Part shown: in pieces, positions 54,557 through 63,555 of the stretch
Layout of the letters: every line of letters starts with the position of its first letter
How positions within the stretch are numbered: the stretch's first letter is position 1
Assembly: GCF_013487865.1 (NCBI RefSeq)
Contig: NZ_CP047409.1
Coordinates: forward strand, 1,798,001 to 1,862,000
Direction: 5' to 3'
Origin: Lactobacillus johnsonii
GTDB taxonomy: Bacteria > Bacillota > Bacilli > Lactobacillales > Lactobacillaceae
Length of the DNA: 64,000 nucleotides
Program-made: the position numbers and the translations under genes
The notes under the pieces: model-generated
Seen by the model: the letters and a program-made list of their open reading frames with translations, nothing else
The model's database searches: none
What the model was told of the DNA's origin: nothing

Positions 54557-54586
54557 CATTAAAAAAAGAAAAGGAGAATTAAAATT

Positions 54587-54709
54587 ATGAAAGAAAGTAA
54601 GAAAGAAATTTTAACTATTTCAGTAAAGGAATTTACAAATGATATGGATCCATTAGCAGTTGATCTATTCGGTGAATGTTTTACTGGTAAAACTATTATT
54701 GAAAAATAA
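54587..54709 (+). CDS. Class III lanthipeptide precursor peptide, 40 aa
   Basis: Short ORF with a strong ribosome site (AAGGAG, 10 nt before the ATG), its own promoter and terminator, divergent from the LanKC gene. The leader begins MKESKKEILTISVKEF, with an Ile-Leu-x-Ile hydrophobic patch like the LanKC recognition motif of class III leaders. The C-terminal part is acidic then ends GECFTGKTIIEK: one Cys (31) followed by Thr33 and Thr36. There is no Ser-x-x-Ser-x(2-5)-Cys labionin motif; candidate rings join Cys31 to a downstream Thr, or to Thr17 upstream. Confidence 0.82.
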   Translation: MKESKKEILTISVKEFTNDMDPLAVDLFGECFTGKTIIEK

Positions 54710-54751
54710 GGCTGCTGCTTTAATCTAAGAAAAAGTTTAGCCTTTATTACG

Positions 54752-54784
54752 AACGCTAAATCTGAATGATTTAGCGTTTTTTTG
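54752..54784 (+). terminator. Terminator of the lanthipeptide precursor gene
   Basis: AACGCTAAATC ... GATTTAGCGTT, perfect 11-bp arms, 5-nt loop and a T run, 42 bp past the precursor stop. Confidence 0.88.
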
Positions 54785-54843
54785 ATTGAAGATTAAAATT
54801 AAATGGCATACTTTTAACTTTTTAAGCAATTTATTTTTATCAC

Positions 54844-54883
54844 AAAAATAAGCTCATCTCCGTTTTAGGAGATGAGCTTATTT
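54844..54883 (-). terminator. Repeat-family hairpin, copy 3: terminator of scrA
   Basis: AATAAGCTCATCTCC ... GGAGATGAGCTTATT around GTTTTA, 17 bp past the scrA stop. The arms match copies 1 and 2 and the loop is their reverse complement. Confidence 0.85.
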
Positions 54884-54900
54884 CATTTTATTAATAAAAT

Positions 54901-56844
54901 TTATCTCTTAGTAACTGCAATTAAGTCGTCACCATGCTTCTTTTCTACGCCATCAATACGTTGAACATTTGCATAGCTAGTAGTGTTAGTAATTACAGTC
55001 ATGACAGTTGTATCGTATCCTGCTTTCTTTACAGCATCTAAATCAACTGTTCCAAGCTTTTCACCTTTTTCAACATGTTGGCCTTGCTTTACATCAGTAG
55101 TAAATCCTTCACCCTTCATGTTTACAGTGTCGATACCAATATGAATTAGAACTTCTGCACCTTCGTCTGATTTAATTCCATAAGCATGCTTAGTTTCATA
55201 AGCAACTGTAATTTCACCAGTTACTGGGGAGTAGATAGTACCTTCACTTGGTACCATTGCAGCACCCTTACCCATTGCTTCAGTAGAGAAGACCGGGTCA
55301 TTTACATCTTTCAAGCTTTCTGCTTTACCTGAAACAGGAGCAGCAATTACTTCATCATGTAATTCTTTATCTTCTTTGATAATTTGTTCAGCTTTTTCTT
55401 GTTGTGCTACTTGATCACCAGCAGATTCAACAGTACCAGATTCTTCTGCCACATCTTCCTTAAAGTGACGTTTACCATATATAAAGGTCAAAGCAAAAGC
55501 AACAATGAAACTAATTGCTACAGAAAGTGCCCACATTGGAATGCTCTTTGGAACCATTGATAAGAATCCAAGGAATCCAGCTGAACCAAAAGCAGCAGCA
55601 GTAACATGCATTAAGCCTGCAAAAGCAGCACCAACACCTGCACCAATTAAAGCACAGAAGAATGGGAACTTGTACTTCAAGTTAACACCAAACAATGCTG
55701 GTTCGGTAATACCAAGTAATGCAGAAACACCAGATGAACTTGCTAAACCCTTAACCTTTTCATTCTTAGTTAAGAAGTAAATAGCAAATGTAGCAGCACC
55801 TTGAGCAACGTTAGCCATACATGCGGTAACAAAGATAAAGTCACCGGATCCACGACCACGTGCATATTCAGCTAAAAGTTGAGTTTCAACTGCTGGGAAA
55901 CTTTGGTGAAGACCAGTAGTAACAATAGCTGAGTAAGATAAACCAAAGATACCCATACCAAAGGCACCAGTAGTATTGTAAAGCCAAACAATAGCAGTAG
56001 TTATTGCATCTGACACACCTTTAAAGACTGGTCCAATAATTGTAAAAGTTAAGAAACCAGTAATCATAATTGAAAGAAGTGGTGTGAAAGTAAAGTCAAC
56101 TGCAGATGGTAGCCACTTGTGGAATCTCTTTTCTAAGAAAGCTAAAAGCCAAACTGCTACTAAAACCGGAATAACTTGGTATTGGTAGTTAGTTTGAGAA
56201 ACGTGTAAACCAAAGATATCCCAATATTTACCAGCTCCACCTAAAGCTGGAGTGGTCATAATCATACCAATAGTTGCACCCAAGAATTGGTTAGCTCCAA
56301 AACGTTTAGCAGCAGACATACCAACTAAGATAGGCATGAAAATAAATGGAGCAGCGGACATTACCTGAATAATTTCAGATAATCCTTTAACGCTCGGTGC
56401 CATTTGAACAACTGACTTAGCTCCAAATAAACCTGGAGAAGTTAAGAAGTTGTTCAAAGCCATTAATAAACCACCAGCTACTAATGCTGGAATAATAGGA
56501 ACAAAGATGTCAGATAAAAGCTTAATAAAGGCCATTACTGGATTGAACTTTTGATCCTTTTGAGCAACCTTCTTTAAATCATCAGTTGAAAGCTCTGATA
56601 GACCTGTCATTTTAATTAATTCATCGTAGACGTTATTAACATCCCCAGGCCCAATAATAATTTGAAACTGACTGTTAGTTTTAAAAGTACCCTTGATATC
56701 TGGATCGCTATCAAGCATTTTCATATTTACTTTACTATCGTCTTTTAAGACTAAACGTAGACGCGTAGCACAGTGAGCAGCGGCTACTAAGTTGTCGCAA
56801 CCAACAGCTTCAATAACTGTTTCAGCAACTTTTTTGTGATCCAT
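54901..56844 (-). CDS. scrA: Sucrose-specific PTS transporter EIIBCA
   Basis: Permease of 647 residues importing sucrose as sucrose 6-phosphate. EIIB is N-terminal ([11 protein letters not shown], phospho-Cys25). EIIC spans about 100-460 with ten or so helices. A linker follows, and the C-terminal glucose-type EIIA carries [12 protein letters not shown] with the phospho-His. Divergent scrB and scrR confirm sucrose rather than trehalose or beta-glucosides. The intergenic region has LacI-type and cre-like boxes. Confidence 0.92.
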   Translation of the reverse strand: MDHKKVAETVIEAVGCDNLVAAAHCATRLRLVLKDDSKVNMKMLDSDPDIKGTFKTNSQFQIIIGPGDVNNVYDELIKMTGLSELSTDDLKKVAQKDQKFNPVMAFIKLLSDIFVPIIPALVAGGLLMALNNFLTSPGLFGAKSVVQMAPSVKGLSEIIQVMSAAPFIFMPILVGMSAAKRFGANQFLGATIGMIMTTPALGGAGKYWDIFGLHVSQTNYQYQVIPVLVAVWLLAFLEKRFHKWLPSAVDFTFTPLLSIMITGFLTFTIIGPVFKGVSDAITTAIVWLYNTTGAFGMGIFGLSYSAIVTTGLHQSFPAVETQLLAEYARGRGSGDFIFVTACMANVAQGAATFAIYFLTKNEKVKGLASSSGVSALLGITEPALFGVNLKYKFPFFCALIGAGVGAAFAGLMHVTAAAFGSAGFLGFLSMVPKSIPMWALSVAISFIVAFALTFIYGKRHFKEDVAEESGTVESAGDQVAQQEKAEQIIKEDKELHDEVIAAPVSGKAESLKDVNDPVFSTEAMGKGAAMVPSEGTIYSPVTGEITVAYETKHAYGIKSDEGAEVLIHIGIDTVNMKGEGFTTDVKQGQHVEKGEKLGTVDLDAVKKAGYDTTVMTVITNTTSYANVQRIDGVEKKHGDDLIAVTKR

Positions 56845-56866
56845 GTCTGTCTCCTCCTTGAAAATG

Positions 56867-56930
56867 TGTAAGCGTTTTAAATATTTACATGTATTATGAT
56901 AGCGTATTCTAAAATTATGTCAAGCGCTTA
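56867..56930 (-). promoter_or_regulatory. cre-like and ScrR-type operator boxes before scrA
   Basis: TGTAAGCGTTTTAA (56867-56880) fits the cre consensus at 13 of 14 positions. The core TCAAGCGCTTA (56920-56930) contains the palindrome AAGCGCTT typical of LacI-family operators. They lie in the first 90 bp before the scrA start, placing scrA under ScrR and CcpA. Confidence 0.6.
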
Positions 56931-57032
56931 TCATAAAAAATGCTATTATTTTGCCACATTTTAATTTCTATTTTTTAAAATACTAGTTTAATACTGTTAT
57001 TCGTTTGACATATAGACCAGCTTTAAGTTAAC

Positions 57033-57057
57033 ATTCTTATATAAGAATGCGTTTACA
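57033..57057 (+). promoter_or_regulatory. Palindrome and cre-like box before scrB
   Basis: ATTCTTATATAAGAAT (57033-57048) is a perfect 16-bp palindrome, overlapping AGAATGCGTTTACA (57044-57057; minus-strand cre match at 13 of 14). TTGACA (57005-57010) lies upstream with TAACAT 18 nt later. The scrB start is at 57080. Confidence 0.55.
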
Positions 57058-57079
57058 TATTCAATGAGGTGAATAAGTT

Positions 57080-58549
57080 ATGGAATGGACAAGAGAACAA
57101 CGTTATCGCAAATACAAAGATTGGGATGCACAGACTTTATTAAATCTTCAAGCTCAAGCTGCAACGTCTCCCTATCAAATGCACTATCATATCCACCCAC
57201 TTTCTGGATTAATCAATGATCCCAATGGATTTTCCTATTATAATGGTGAATACCATCTATTTTGTCAGTCTTATCCATTTGGACCAGTTCATGGAGTTAA
57301 ATCTTGGATTCACTATGCTTCGCCGGACTTAGTGCATTGGCATTATCTTGGTTCAGCAATTGATCCAGACAGTGACTTAGATAATGCAGGTGCCTACTCA
57401 GGTTCAGCAATGGAACATGATGGAAAACTTCTATTAATGTATACAGGCAATCACCGCGATAAAGATTGGACTAGAATTCCTTATCAAGTAATTGCGGAAA
57501 TGGATAAAGATAATCATATTACTAAACCTAAGGACCCCGCAATTCTGCCTCCAGATCATGTCAGTGAACACTTCCGTGATCCACAATTATTTGAGCATGA
57601 TGGAAAATATTATGTTTTACTTGGGGCCCAAGATGCTAAGACTAAGAAGGGTCACATTGATATTTATGAATCAACTGATCTCAAAAATTGGCATGAAAAT
57701 GGCTACTTAGACTTAGGTAAAGACGAAATGGGCTATATGATTGAATGTCCTAACCTAGTTTTTGTTAATAATTATCCTGTTTTAATTTTCTGTCCTCAAG
57801 GATTAGACAAGTCAGTTGCTGACTACAAAAATATTTATCCAAATATGTACTGGATTGGAAAAGATATTAACTTAAGTGAAGCAAAATTTACCCCTCTTCA
57901 AGAAAAACCAGCTAATTTAGATGATGGCTTTGATGTCTATGCCACTCAAGCATTTAATGCACCCGATGGGAATGCTTATGCTATTTCTTGGGTTGGTCTT
58001 CCAGACTGTACTTATCCAACTGATAGAGAAAACTGGGCTAATTGCTACAGTCAAGTTAAGCGACTAGAAATTAAAGATGGGGCGTTATATCAACATCCAG
58101 TAGACGCAATTAAGAAATTACGTCATAATGAGAAACAGCTCAACAATGAAAAGATAATTAGTCAAGCAGCCGGTAAGCAATATGAACTGAAACTTCACTT
58201 ACTAGCCGGTCAAAGTGGAAAATTACACTTAGCTTCTAATGAAGATCTATCATCAAGTCTAGTTCTTGATTTTAATACAGATCAAAATGCAAAATTAACA
58301 ATTGATCGTGCTTCAAGTGGCCCAGCTGTTAACCCAGATTATGGTGCAACTAGAACAATTGACCTGAAAGATGATCAAGATCTAGATTTAGATATTTTTA
58401 TCGATGGATCATTATGCGAAATTTTCATCAATAATGGCCGTCATGTTGCAACTTTAAGATTCTTTGCACCAACTCCAAACCAAAAAATTGCTTTTGACAA
58501 AGATACTAAGTACACGGGACGACTATGGAGCATGAATTCTATATTATAG
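57080..58549 (+). CDS. scrB: Sucrose-6-phosphate hydrolase (GH32)
   Basis: Cytosolic beta-fructosidase of 489 residues splitting sucrose 6-phosphate to glucose 6-phosphate and fructose. Catalytic residues: nucleophile Asp47 in LINDPNG, transition-state Asp167 in FRDPQ, acid/base Glu222 in MIECPNL. A C-terminal beta-sandwich follows from about residue 345. It is 10 bp from scrR and divergent from scrA. Confidence 0.95.
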   Translation: MEWTREQRYRKYKDWDAQTLLNLQAQAATSPYQMHYHIHPLSGLINDPNGFSYYNGEYHLFCQSYPFGPVHGVKSWIHYASPDLVHWHYLGSAIDPDSDLDNAGAYSGSAMEHDGKLLLMYTGNHRDKDWTRIPYQVIAEMDKDNHITKPKDPAILPPDHVSEHFRDPQLFEHDGKYYVLLGAQDAKTKKGHIDIYESTDLKNWHENGYLDLGKDEMGYMIECPNLVFVNNYPVLIFCPQGLDKSVADYKNIYPNMYWIGKDINLSEAKFTPLQEKPANLDDGFDVYATQAFNAPDGNAYAISWVGLPDCTYPTDRENWANCYSQVKRLEIKDGALYQHPVDAIKKLRHNEKQLNNEKIISQAAGKQYELKLHLLAGQSGKLHLASNEDLSSSLVLDFNTDQNAKLTIDRASSGPAVNPDYGATRTIDLKDDQDLDLDIFIDGSLCEIFINNGRHVATLRFFAPTPNQKIAFDKDTKYTGRLWSMNSIL

Positions 58550-58559
58550 GAAGATAATA

Positions 58560-59546
58560 ATGGTCAAATTAACCGATGTAGCTGCCAAAGCAGGCTGCTC
58601 TGTTACTACAGTTTCACGCGTAATTAATAATTACGGCTATATTAGTCAAAAAACACGTAAAAAAGTTCATGAGGCAATGAAAGAGTTGAATTATCAACCT
58701 AATTCAGTTGCTCGATCCCTGCAAGGCAAGAAAACCAAATTAATTGGTTTAATTTTCCCGGATGTTTCTAATCCTTTTTTTGGAGAATTAGTTTCTAAAA
58801 TAGAAGATTGCCTTTTTAAGCATGGCTATAAAGCAATCCTTTGTAATGCTGGCAATGACAAAGAAAAAGAGCGTACTTACTTACAAATGCTAATGGCTAA
58901 CCAAGTTGATGGCATTATCGCTGGTGCACATAACTTAGGAATTGAAGAGTATCAAAGAACTGGCCTACCAATTGTGTCTTTTGATCGAAAATTATCGGAC
59001 AATATTCCAATCGTTAGTGCCGATAACTTTAAAGGCGGTAGTTTAGCTACTCAAGAGCTCTATAATCATGGTGCGCGTCACATTTACTTTGTCGGAAATC
59101 CCACTTTAGATGGTCACCCTACTCAAAAGCGGCTTCTAGGCTATAAAGAAACAATTAAGGAGCTTAAGTTAACAGAACACATCCATCCAGTGATCTTTAA
59201 CGAAACTCTCGCCTTAAAAGAAATGGCAATTAGAGACTTACTAGAAAATCATAAAGTAGATGGAATCGTCGCTTCCGATGACCTCACTGCTCTTCTTATT
59301 TTAAATATCAGTCATGATTTAGGTATTCATATTCCTAAAGATTTAAAAATTATTGGCTTTGATGGTAGTAAAGTTGTCCGTGATTTTGAACCACGTTTAT
59401 CTACAATTGTTCAACCTATTCCCTCAATTGCGCAATTACTTGTTAAACTTTTAGAAAAAAGAATTGATAATCCGACTGAAGAATTGGATAACTATACTTA
59501 CTATTTACCCGTAGAATTACTTAAACGTGAATCTAGTGGAAACTAA
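58560..59546 (+). CDS. scrR: LacI-family sucrose operon repressor
   Basis: Repressor of 328 residues. The HTH (about 1-25) reads VKLTDVAAKAGCSVTTVSRVIN and the hinge helix NSVARSLQGK follows. The periplasmic-binding-like domain carries the usual DGIVASDDLTALLIL and VRDFEPRLSTIVQP. It should bind operators in the scrA-scrB gap and respond to sucrose 6-phosphate or fructose. Last gene of the scrBR operon. Confidence 0.92.
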   Translation: MVKLTDVAAKAGCSVTTVSRVINNYGYISQKTRKKVHEAMKELNYQPNSVARSLQGKKTKLIGLIFPDVSNPFFGELVSKIEDCLFKHGYKAILCNAGNDKEKERTYLQMLMANQVDGIIAGAHNLGIEEYQRTGLPIVSFDRKLSDNIPIVSADNFKGGSLATQELYNHGARHIYFVGNPTLDGHPTQKRLLGYKETIKELKLTEHIHPVIFNETLALKEMAIRDLLENHKVDGIVASDDLTALLILNISHDLGIHIPKDLKIIGFDGSKVVRDFEPRLSTIVQPIPSIAQLLVKLLEKRIDNPTEELDNYTYYLPVELLKRESSGN

Positions 59547-59582
59547 AAAACATTAGGCACTTCAATGTGTCTAATGTTTTTT
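59545..59582. terminator. Bidirectional terminator after scrR
   Basis: AAAACATTAGGCAC ... GTGTCTAATGTTTT (one wobble) between convergent genes. Confidence 0.85.
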
Positions 59583-59583
59583 G

Positions 59584-60369
59584 TTACTCTAAATATAATT
59601 TCCTAAAATCTTTTAGATCTTGCCTTGAAAAACCAAGTTCTTTAGTAAAGTAATTTTCAAAACCGCCATATCCAATATCGATTGTCTGAGTAATTCCTTC
59701 AATAGCGGTACCTTCACCTTCAGTAATATTCATGCGATTAACCATTTTAATCATTTCAGAATCACTTGGAAGTTGCTTTTTAAGACCAAAAGTATACAGC
59801 TCATTTGTTAATAAATAGTCACGGGCAATTGTATGCTCATCAACACCCAGGCCCTTTAAAATTAATGCGGTGGTCATTCCCGTTCTATCTTTACCAGCAC
59901 TGCAGTGATATACTAACGCTTCATCCTCCGGTAAGGTAAGTAGGGACGCAAACACACGGGCAAAAGCCTTTTGACTAGCAGGACTTAAAATTACATTTTG
60001 ATAAATTTCACCTAAATAACTATTAACTTTAGGAATATGATGTAAAAAGCGATATAGTTTATGACTGTCATTAACAAAATTACCGCTGCTATCCTCTGCG
60101 TAGACATGACAATCGATAACTTCTACCCCATTCCATTGTCGGTCCGGAGCCATCAATTGTTCATTACTTGTACGTAAATCACAATCTACTGTGACTTTCA
60201 TTTCTTCTAACTTTTCTTCATCGTTTTTAGTTAGACTACTTAAGGAATCAGAACGATAAATTTTATTCCACTTAACATGTTTACCGTCATTATTTTCATA
60301 GCCACCAATATCGCGAAAATTAACAGTACCATCAAAGGTAACTAAACGATTATGTTCCATACTTTTCAT
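59584..60369 (-). CDS. Tyrosine-protein phosphatase (second LipA/PtpB-like paralogue)
   Basis: Cysteine phosphatase of 261 residues. P-loop YHCSAGKDRTGMT, N-terminal motif NFRDIGGYENNDG. It is homologous to the protein at 22544-23347 but divergent outside the motifs. It stands alone between scrR and the ThiD-like gene. Substrate unknown. Confidence 0.87.
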   Translation of the reverse strand: MKSMEHNRLVTFDGTVNFRDIGGYENNDGKHVKWNKIYRSDSLSSLTKNDEEKLEEMKVTVDCDLRTSNEQLMAPDRQWNGVEVIDCHVYAEDSSGNFVNDSHKLYRFLHHIPKVNSYLGEIYQNVILSPASQKAFARVFASLLTLPEDEALVYHCSAGKDRTGMTTALILKGLGVDEHTIARDYLLTNELYTFGLKKQLPSDSEMIKMVNRMNITEGEGTAIEGITQTIDIGYGGFENYFTKELGFSRQDLKDFRKLYLE

Positions 60370-60562
60370 CCTTTATTATTCATATTATCTCTCAGTCTAT
60401 ATTCTAGACTATTTTCTACAGTAATTAAGTATTTGAGATTTAAGTTCAGGAAAAGTTTTTCCCTTCTGCCTTGCGTACAGAACACTTTCACTTTGTTAGT
60501 TTATTTTTTATAATTGATAGTAATAATTTACCGAAAATAAATTTTAGGAGGGACGGCACAAT

Positions 60563-61378
60563 ATGTCAAAAGAACACATCGAAGCTTTAACAATTGCAGG
60601 TCATGATAGCGACGGAAGTGCTGGGATGCCAGCAGATTTACATGCTTTTTATGCACGTGGCGTTTATGGGATGGGGCTGTTAACTGCTGCTGTCGCAGGA
60701 AATTCTCAAGGTATTTTTGCACAACAATTAATGCCATTAGATTTTATTCAAAAGCAATTTGATGTTTTAAATGAAGACTTTAAAATAAAAGCCGTTAAAA
60801 CAGGAATGCTAGCTAATAAAGAAATTATTGATGTAGTTGCTAAAAACTTAAAACATTATCAAATGCAAAATATTGTGCTTGATCCAGTAATCATCACTAA
60901 GCATGGAGCTACACTTTTAGCAGATGATGCCTATCAAGCTTTTCTTGACGAATTAGTTCCCCTTGCAACAATTATTACACCGAACTTTTTTGAAGCTCAG
61001 AAATTGACTGAACTTGAACTAAAGAATGAAGATGAAATTAAACAAGGCGCAAGAAAGCTACAAAAAATGGGCGTTAAAAATGTTTTAATTAAGGGCAGTC
61101 ACCACAATAGCAATCAAACTGAAGTTAAGGACTACCTTTTATTAGCAGATGGTTCAGAAGAATGGTTAACTAAGCCATATTTCAAAACAGATCGAGTTAA
61201 CGGAACTGGTGATACTTTATCAGCAGTAATTACAGCTGAATTAGCTAAAGGGACTGATCTCAAAACGGCTGTTAAAATTGCTAAGGATTTTACTTATGAA
61301 GCCATTTCACATCCAATAAATGTTGGCTCTAAATATGGCCCAATCAACCATCTAGCCGCTCAAGAAGAAATGAACTAA
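60563..61378 (+). CDS. Phosphomethylpyrimidine/pyridoxal kinase family protein (ThiD-like)
   Basis: Ribokinase-fold kinase of 271 residues: ALTIAGHDSDGSAGMPADL near the N-terminus (usual GxDSSGGAG altered to DSDGSAG), TPNFFEA, and the catalytic NGTGDTLSAVIT near residue 215. Either HMP-phosphate kinase or pyridoxine/pyridoxal kinase; no thiamin genes are nearby, so the vitamin B6 role is equally likely. GGAGGG before the ATG and a TATAAT at 60509-60514. Confidence 0.82.
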   Translation: MSKEHIEALTIAGHDSDGSAGMPADLHAFYARGVYGMGLLTAAVAGNSQGIFAQQLMPLDFIQKQFDVLNEDFKIKAVKTGMLANKEIIDVVAKNLKHYQMQNIVLDPVIITKHGATLLADDAYQAFLDELVPLATIITPNFFEAQKLTELELKNEDEIKQGARKLQKMGVKNVLIKGSHHNSNQTEVKDYLLLADGSEEWLTKPYFKTDRVNGTGDTLSAVITAELAKGTDLKTAVKIAKDFTYEAISHPINVGSKYGPINHLAAQEEMN

Positions 61379-61453
61379 TATTTTTTACTAACTAGGATTT
61401 AAGACAATTTTAAGTTATACTTTGAACATACAATTTAAATAAGGATGATAATT

Positions 61454-62137
61454 ATGGCAGATAAAACAATAAAAATTGCATACTTATACGAAGATTTAAT
61501 GAATACTTACGGAGATTCTGGCGATGTTAAAGTAATTCGTTACCTATTGGATAAGCAAGGCTATCAAACTGAAGTTGATAACATTTCATTAGACGATAGT
61601 TTTGATGCTAATGACTACGACTTTTTATTCTTTGGTGGTGGTCAAGACTTTGAACAAACTGTTGTAGCTAAAGATCTGCCACGTCATAAAGAAACAATTG
61701 AAAACTATATCAAAGCCGGTAATCCAATGCTTTGTATCTGTGGTGGTTATCAATTGATGGGAGATTATTATAAAACTAACTCTGGCATTACCATCAAAGG
61801 ATTAGGGATCTTACCTTTACATACAATTTTTAAGGCAGACAAGCGAATGATTGGTGATACCCGCTATATGACTGAATGGGGCGAAGTAAAAGCCTTTGAA
61901 AATCATTCAGGACAAACTTACTTTGATAATACTAACATGCTTCATTCCTTTGGTGAAATGATTGAAGGTTATGGCAACAATCCTCAAGATAAAGTTGAAG
62001 GTTTACGCTACAAAAACTTTATTGGATCATATTCACACGGCCCGCTACTTCGAAACACAAATGTGGCAAACGCAATTGTTAAAATGATTTTAGAACGTCA
62101 CAAGGAGCGCACTGCTAATGAAGTTGAATCCGTTTAG
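61454..62137 (+). CDS. gatD: Lipid II isoglutaminyl synthase, glutaminase subunit GatD-like
   Basis: CobB/CobQ-type glutamine amidotransferase of 227 residues. The nucleophile elbow CICGGYQLMG holds Cys96, the catalytic His is in SYSHGP, and TYGDSGDVKVI is the GatD N-terminal motif. With MurT it amidates D-Glu of lipid II. MurT is not adjacent here. The ATG at 61454 follows AAGGATG. It overlaps the permease start by 20 bp. Confidence 0.82.
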   Translation: MADKTIKIAYLYEDLMNTYGDSGDVKVIRYLLDKQGYQTEVDNISLDDSFDANDYDFLFFGGGQDFEQTVVAKDLPRHKETIENYIKAGNPMLCICGGYQLMGDYYKTNSGITIKGLGILPLHTIFKADKRMIGDTRYMTEWGEVKAFENHSGQTYFDNTNMLHSFGEMIEGYGNNPQDKVEGLRYKNFIGSYSHGPLLRNTNVANAIVKMILERHKERTANEVESV

Positions 62138-63506
62138 AAAAGAAAGCCTCAAGCGTTATCTCGGTACTGATAAGCACTTTGTCAAAACGCTCGGGGCTTT
62201 TGACTTATTAACTATTGGTATCGGAGCAGTTATTGGGACAGGAATTTTTATTTTACCAGGTACGGTTGCTGCTAAAGAAGCTGGTCCTGGTGTAACACTT
62301 TCATTTCTTATTGCTGCTTTAGTTTGTACGCTAGCAAGTATGTGTTATGCCGAACTCTCTTCTAGCATCCCTGTTGCGGGCTCGGCTTATTCCTACGGAA
62401 ATATCCTTTACGGAGAAGTTATTGGCTGGATTTTAGGTTGGGCATTAATCTTAGAATATATGCTCTCAGTTGCTGCAGTATCAGCTGGATGGGCTTCTTA
62501 TTTCAACTCCTTACTACACAGCTTTGGCTTACACATCCCGCATCATTTTGAGGGACCATTCGATCCGTTAAATGGTACGTACCTAAATTTATGGGCAGTC
62601 ATTAGTGTTTTATTAATTGGAATCTTACTTTCTCGTGGAATGAAAGCATCCATGAAATTTAATAATGCTGCTGTTTTAATTAAGATAGCAATCATATTTA
62701 TTTTTATTGGTGTTGGTTTATTTTTTATTAAGCCTAAAAACTATCAATCTTTCACGCCATATGGAACTACAGGCGTTTTACGTGGAGCTACAACAGTCTT
62801 TTTTGCGTTTTTAGGTTTTGACGTTGTTTCATCTTCAGCAGCTGAAGTTAAAAATCCTAAAAAAAATATGCCTATTGGAATCATCGGTACTCTAATCGTA
62901 GCAGCTCTTCTCTATATGGGAGTTTCAGTAGTTTTAACTGGGATGGTAAATTATAAACAACTAGATGTAGCTAATCCGGTTGCCTACGCTCTAAAGGTCG
63001 TTAACCAAGGTTGGGTAGCAGATTTATTATCGATTGGTGCTATTGTCGGAATGAGTACAATGATGTTAACTATGATTTACTCAAGTTCACGTCTAATTTA
63101 TTCTATTGGACGCGATGGACTCCTACCTAGCTTTTTAGGAAAAATTGACAAGCATGGTCTTCCAGAAAATGCCCTCTGGATCGTAACTATTGTGATTGCA
63201 ATTATGGGTGGTCTCTTTTCTCTTGAAGAACTTACTAGCTTAGTTTCAATTGGGACATTGCTTGCCTTCACTTTTGTTTCATTTGGAGTTATCTTATTAC
63301 GCAGAAGAAAAGATATTCCTGAAGGTGACTTCAAGGTTCCATTCTATCCAGTAATTCCAATTCTTTCTGGACTTGCCTGCATTGGCATGATGTGTTTTTT
63401 ATCTGTTAAAACTTATATTTTTGCTAGTGTTTGGTTCTTATTTGGACTATTTATTTACTGTGTCTATGGATATAAACATAGTAAAATCAGCAAAAGAAAT
63501 GCTTAA
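62118..63506 (+). CDS. APC-family amino acid permease
   Basis: Cationic-amino-acid-transporter-like permease of 462 residues and about twelve helices. GIGAVIGTGIFILPG in helix 1 and FFAFLGFDVVSSSAAEVKNP in helix 6 are diagnostic of the YfnA/CAT branch. Substrate unknown. Its start lies inside the end of gatD, so translation is probably coupled. Confidence 0.9.
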   Translation: MKLNPFRKESLKRYLGTDKHFVKTLGAFDLLTIGIGAVIGTGIFILPGTVAAKEAGPGVTLSFLIAALVCTLASMCYAELSSSIPVAGSAYSYGNILYGEVIGWILGWALILEYMLSVAAVSAGWASYFNSLLHSFGLHIPHHFEGPFDPLNGTYLNLWAVISVLLIGILLSRGMKASMKFNNAAVLIKIAIIFIFIGVGLFFIKPKNYQSFTPYGTTGVLRGATTVFFAFLGFDVVSSSAAEVKNPKKNMPIGIIGTLIVAALLYMGVSVVLTGMVNYKQLDVANPVAYALKVVNQGWVADLLSIGAIVGMSTMMLTMIYSSSRLIYSIGRDGLLPSFLGKIDKHGLPENALWIVTIVIAIMGGLFSLEELTSLVSIGTLLAFTFVSFGVILLRRRKDIPEGDFKVPFYPVIPILSGLACIGMMCFLSVKTYIFASVWFLFGLFIYCVYGYKHSKISKRNA

Positions 63507-63510
63507 TTAC

Positions 63511-63555
63511 AAAAAAGAGTAGTTACTCGGGAGTTTTGAGTAACTACTCTTTTTT
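63511..63555. terminator. Bidirectional terminator after the permease
   Basis: AAAAAAGAGTAGTTACTC ... GAGTAACTACTCTTTTTT, perfect 18-bp arms between convergent genes; it includes the stop of the next minus-strand gene. Confidence 0.92.
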
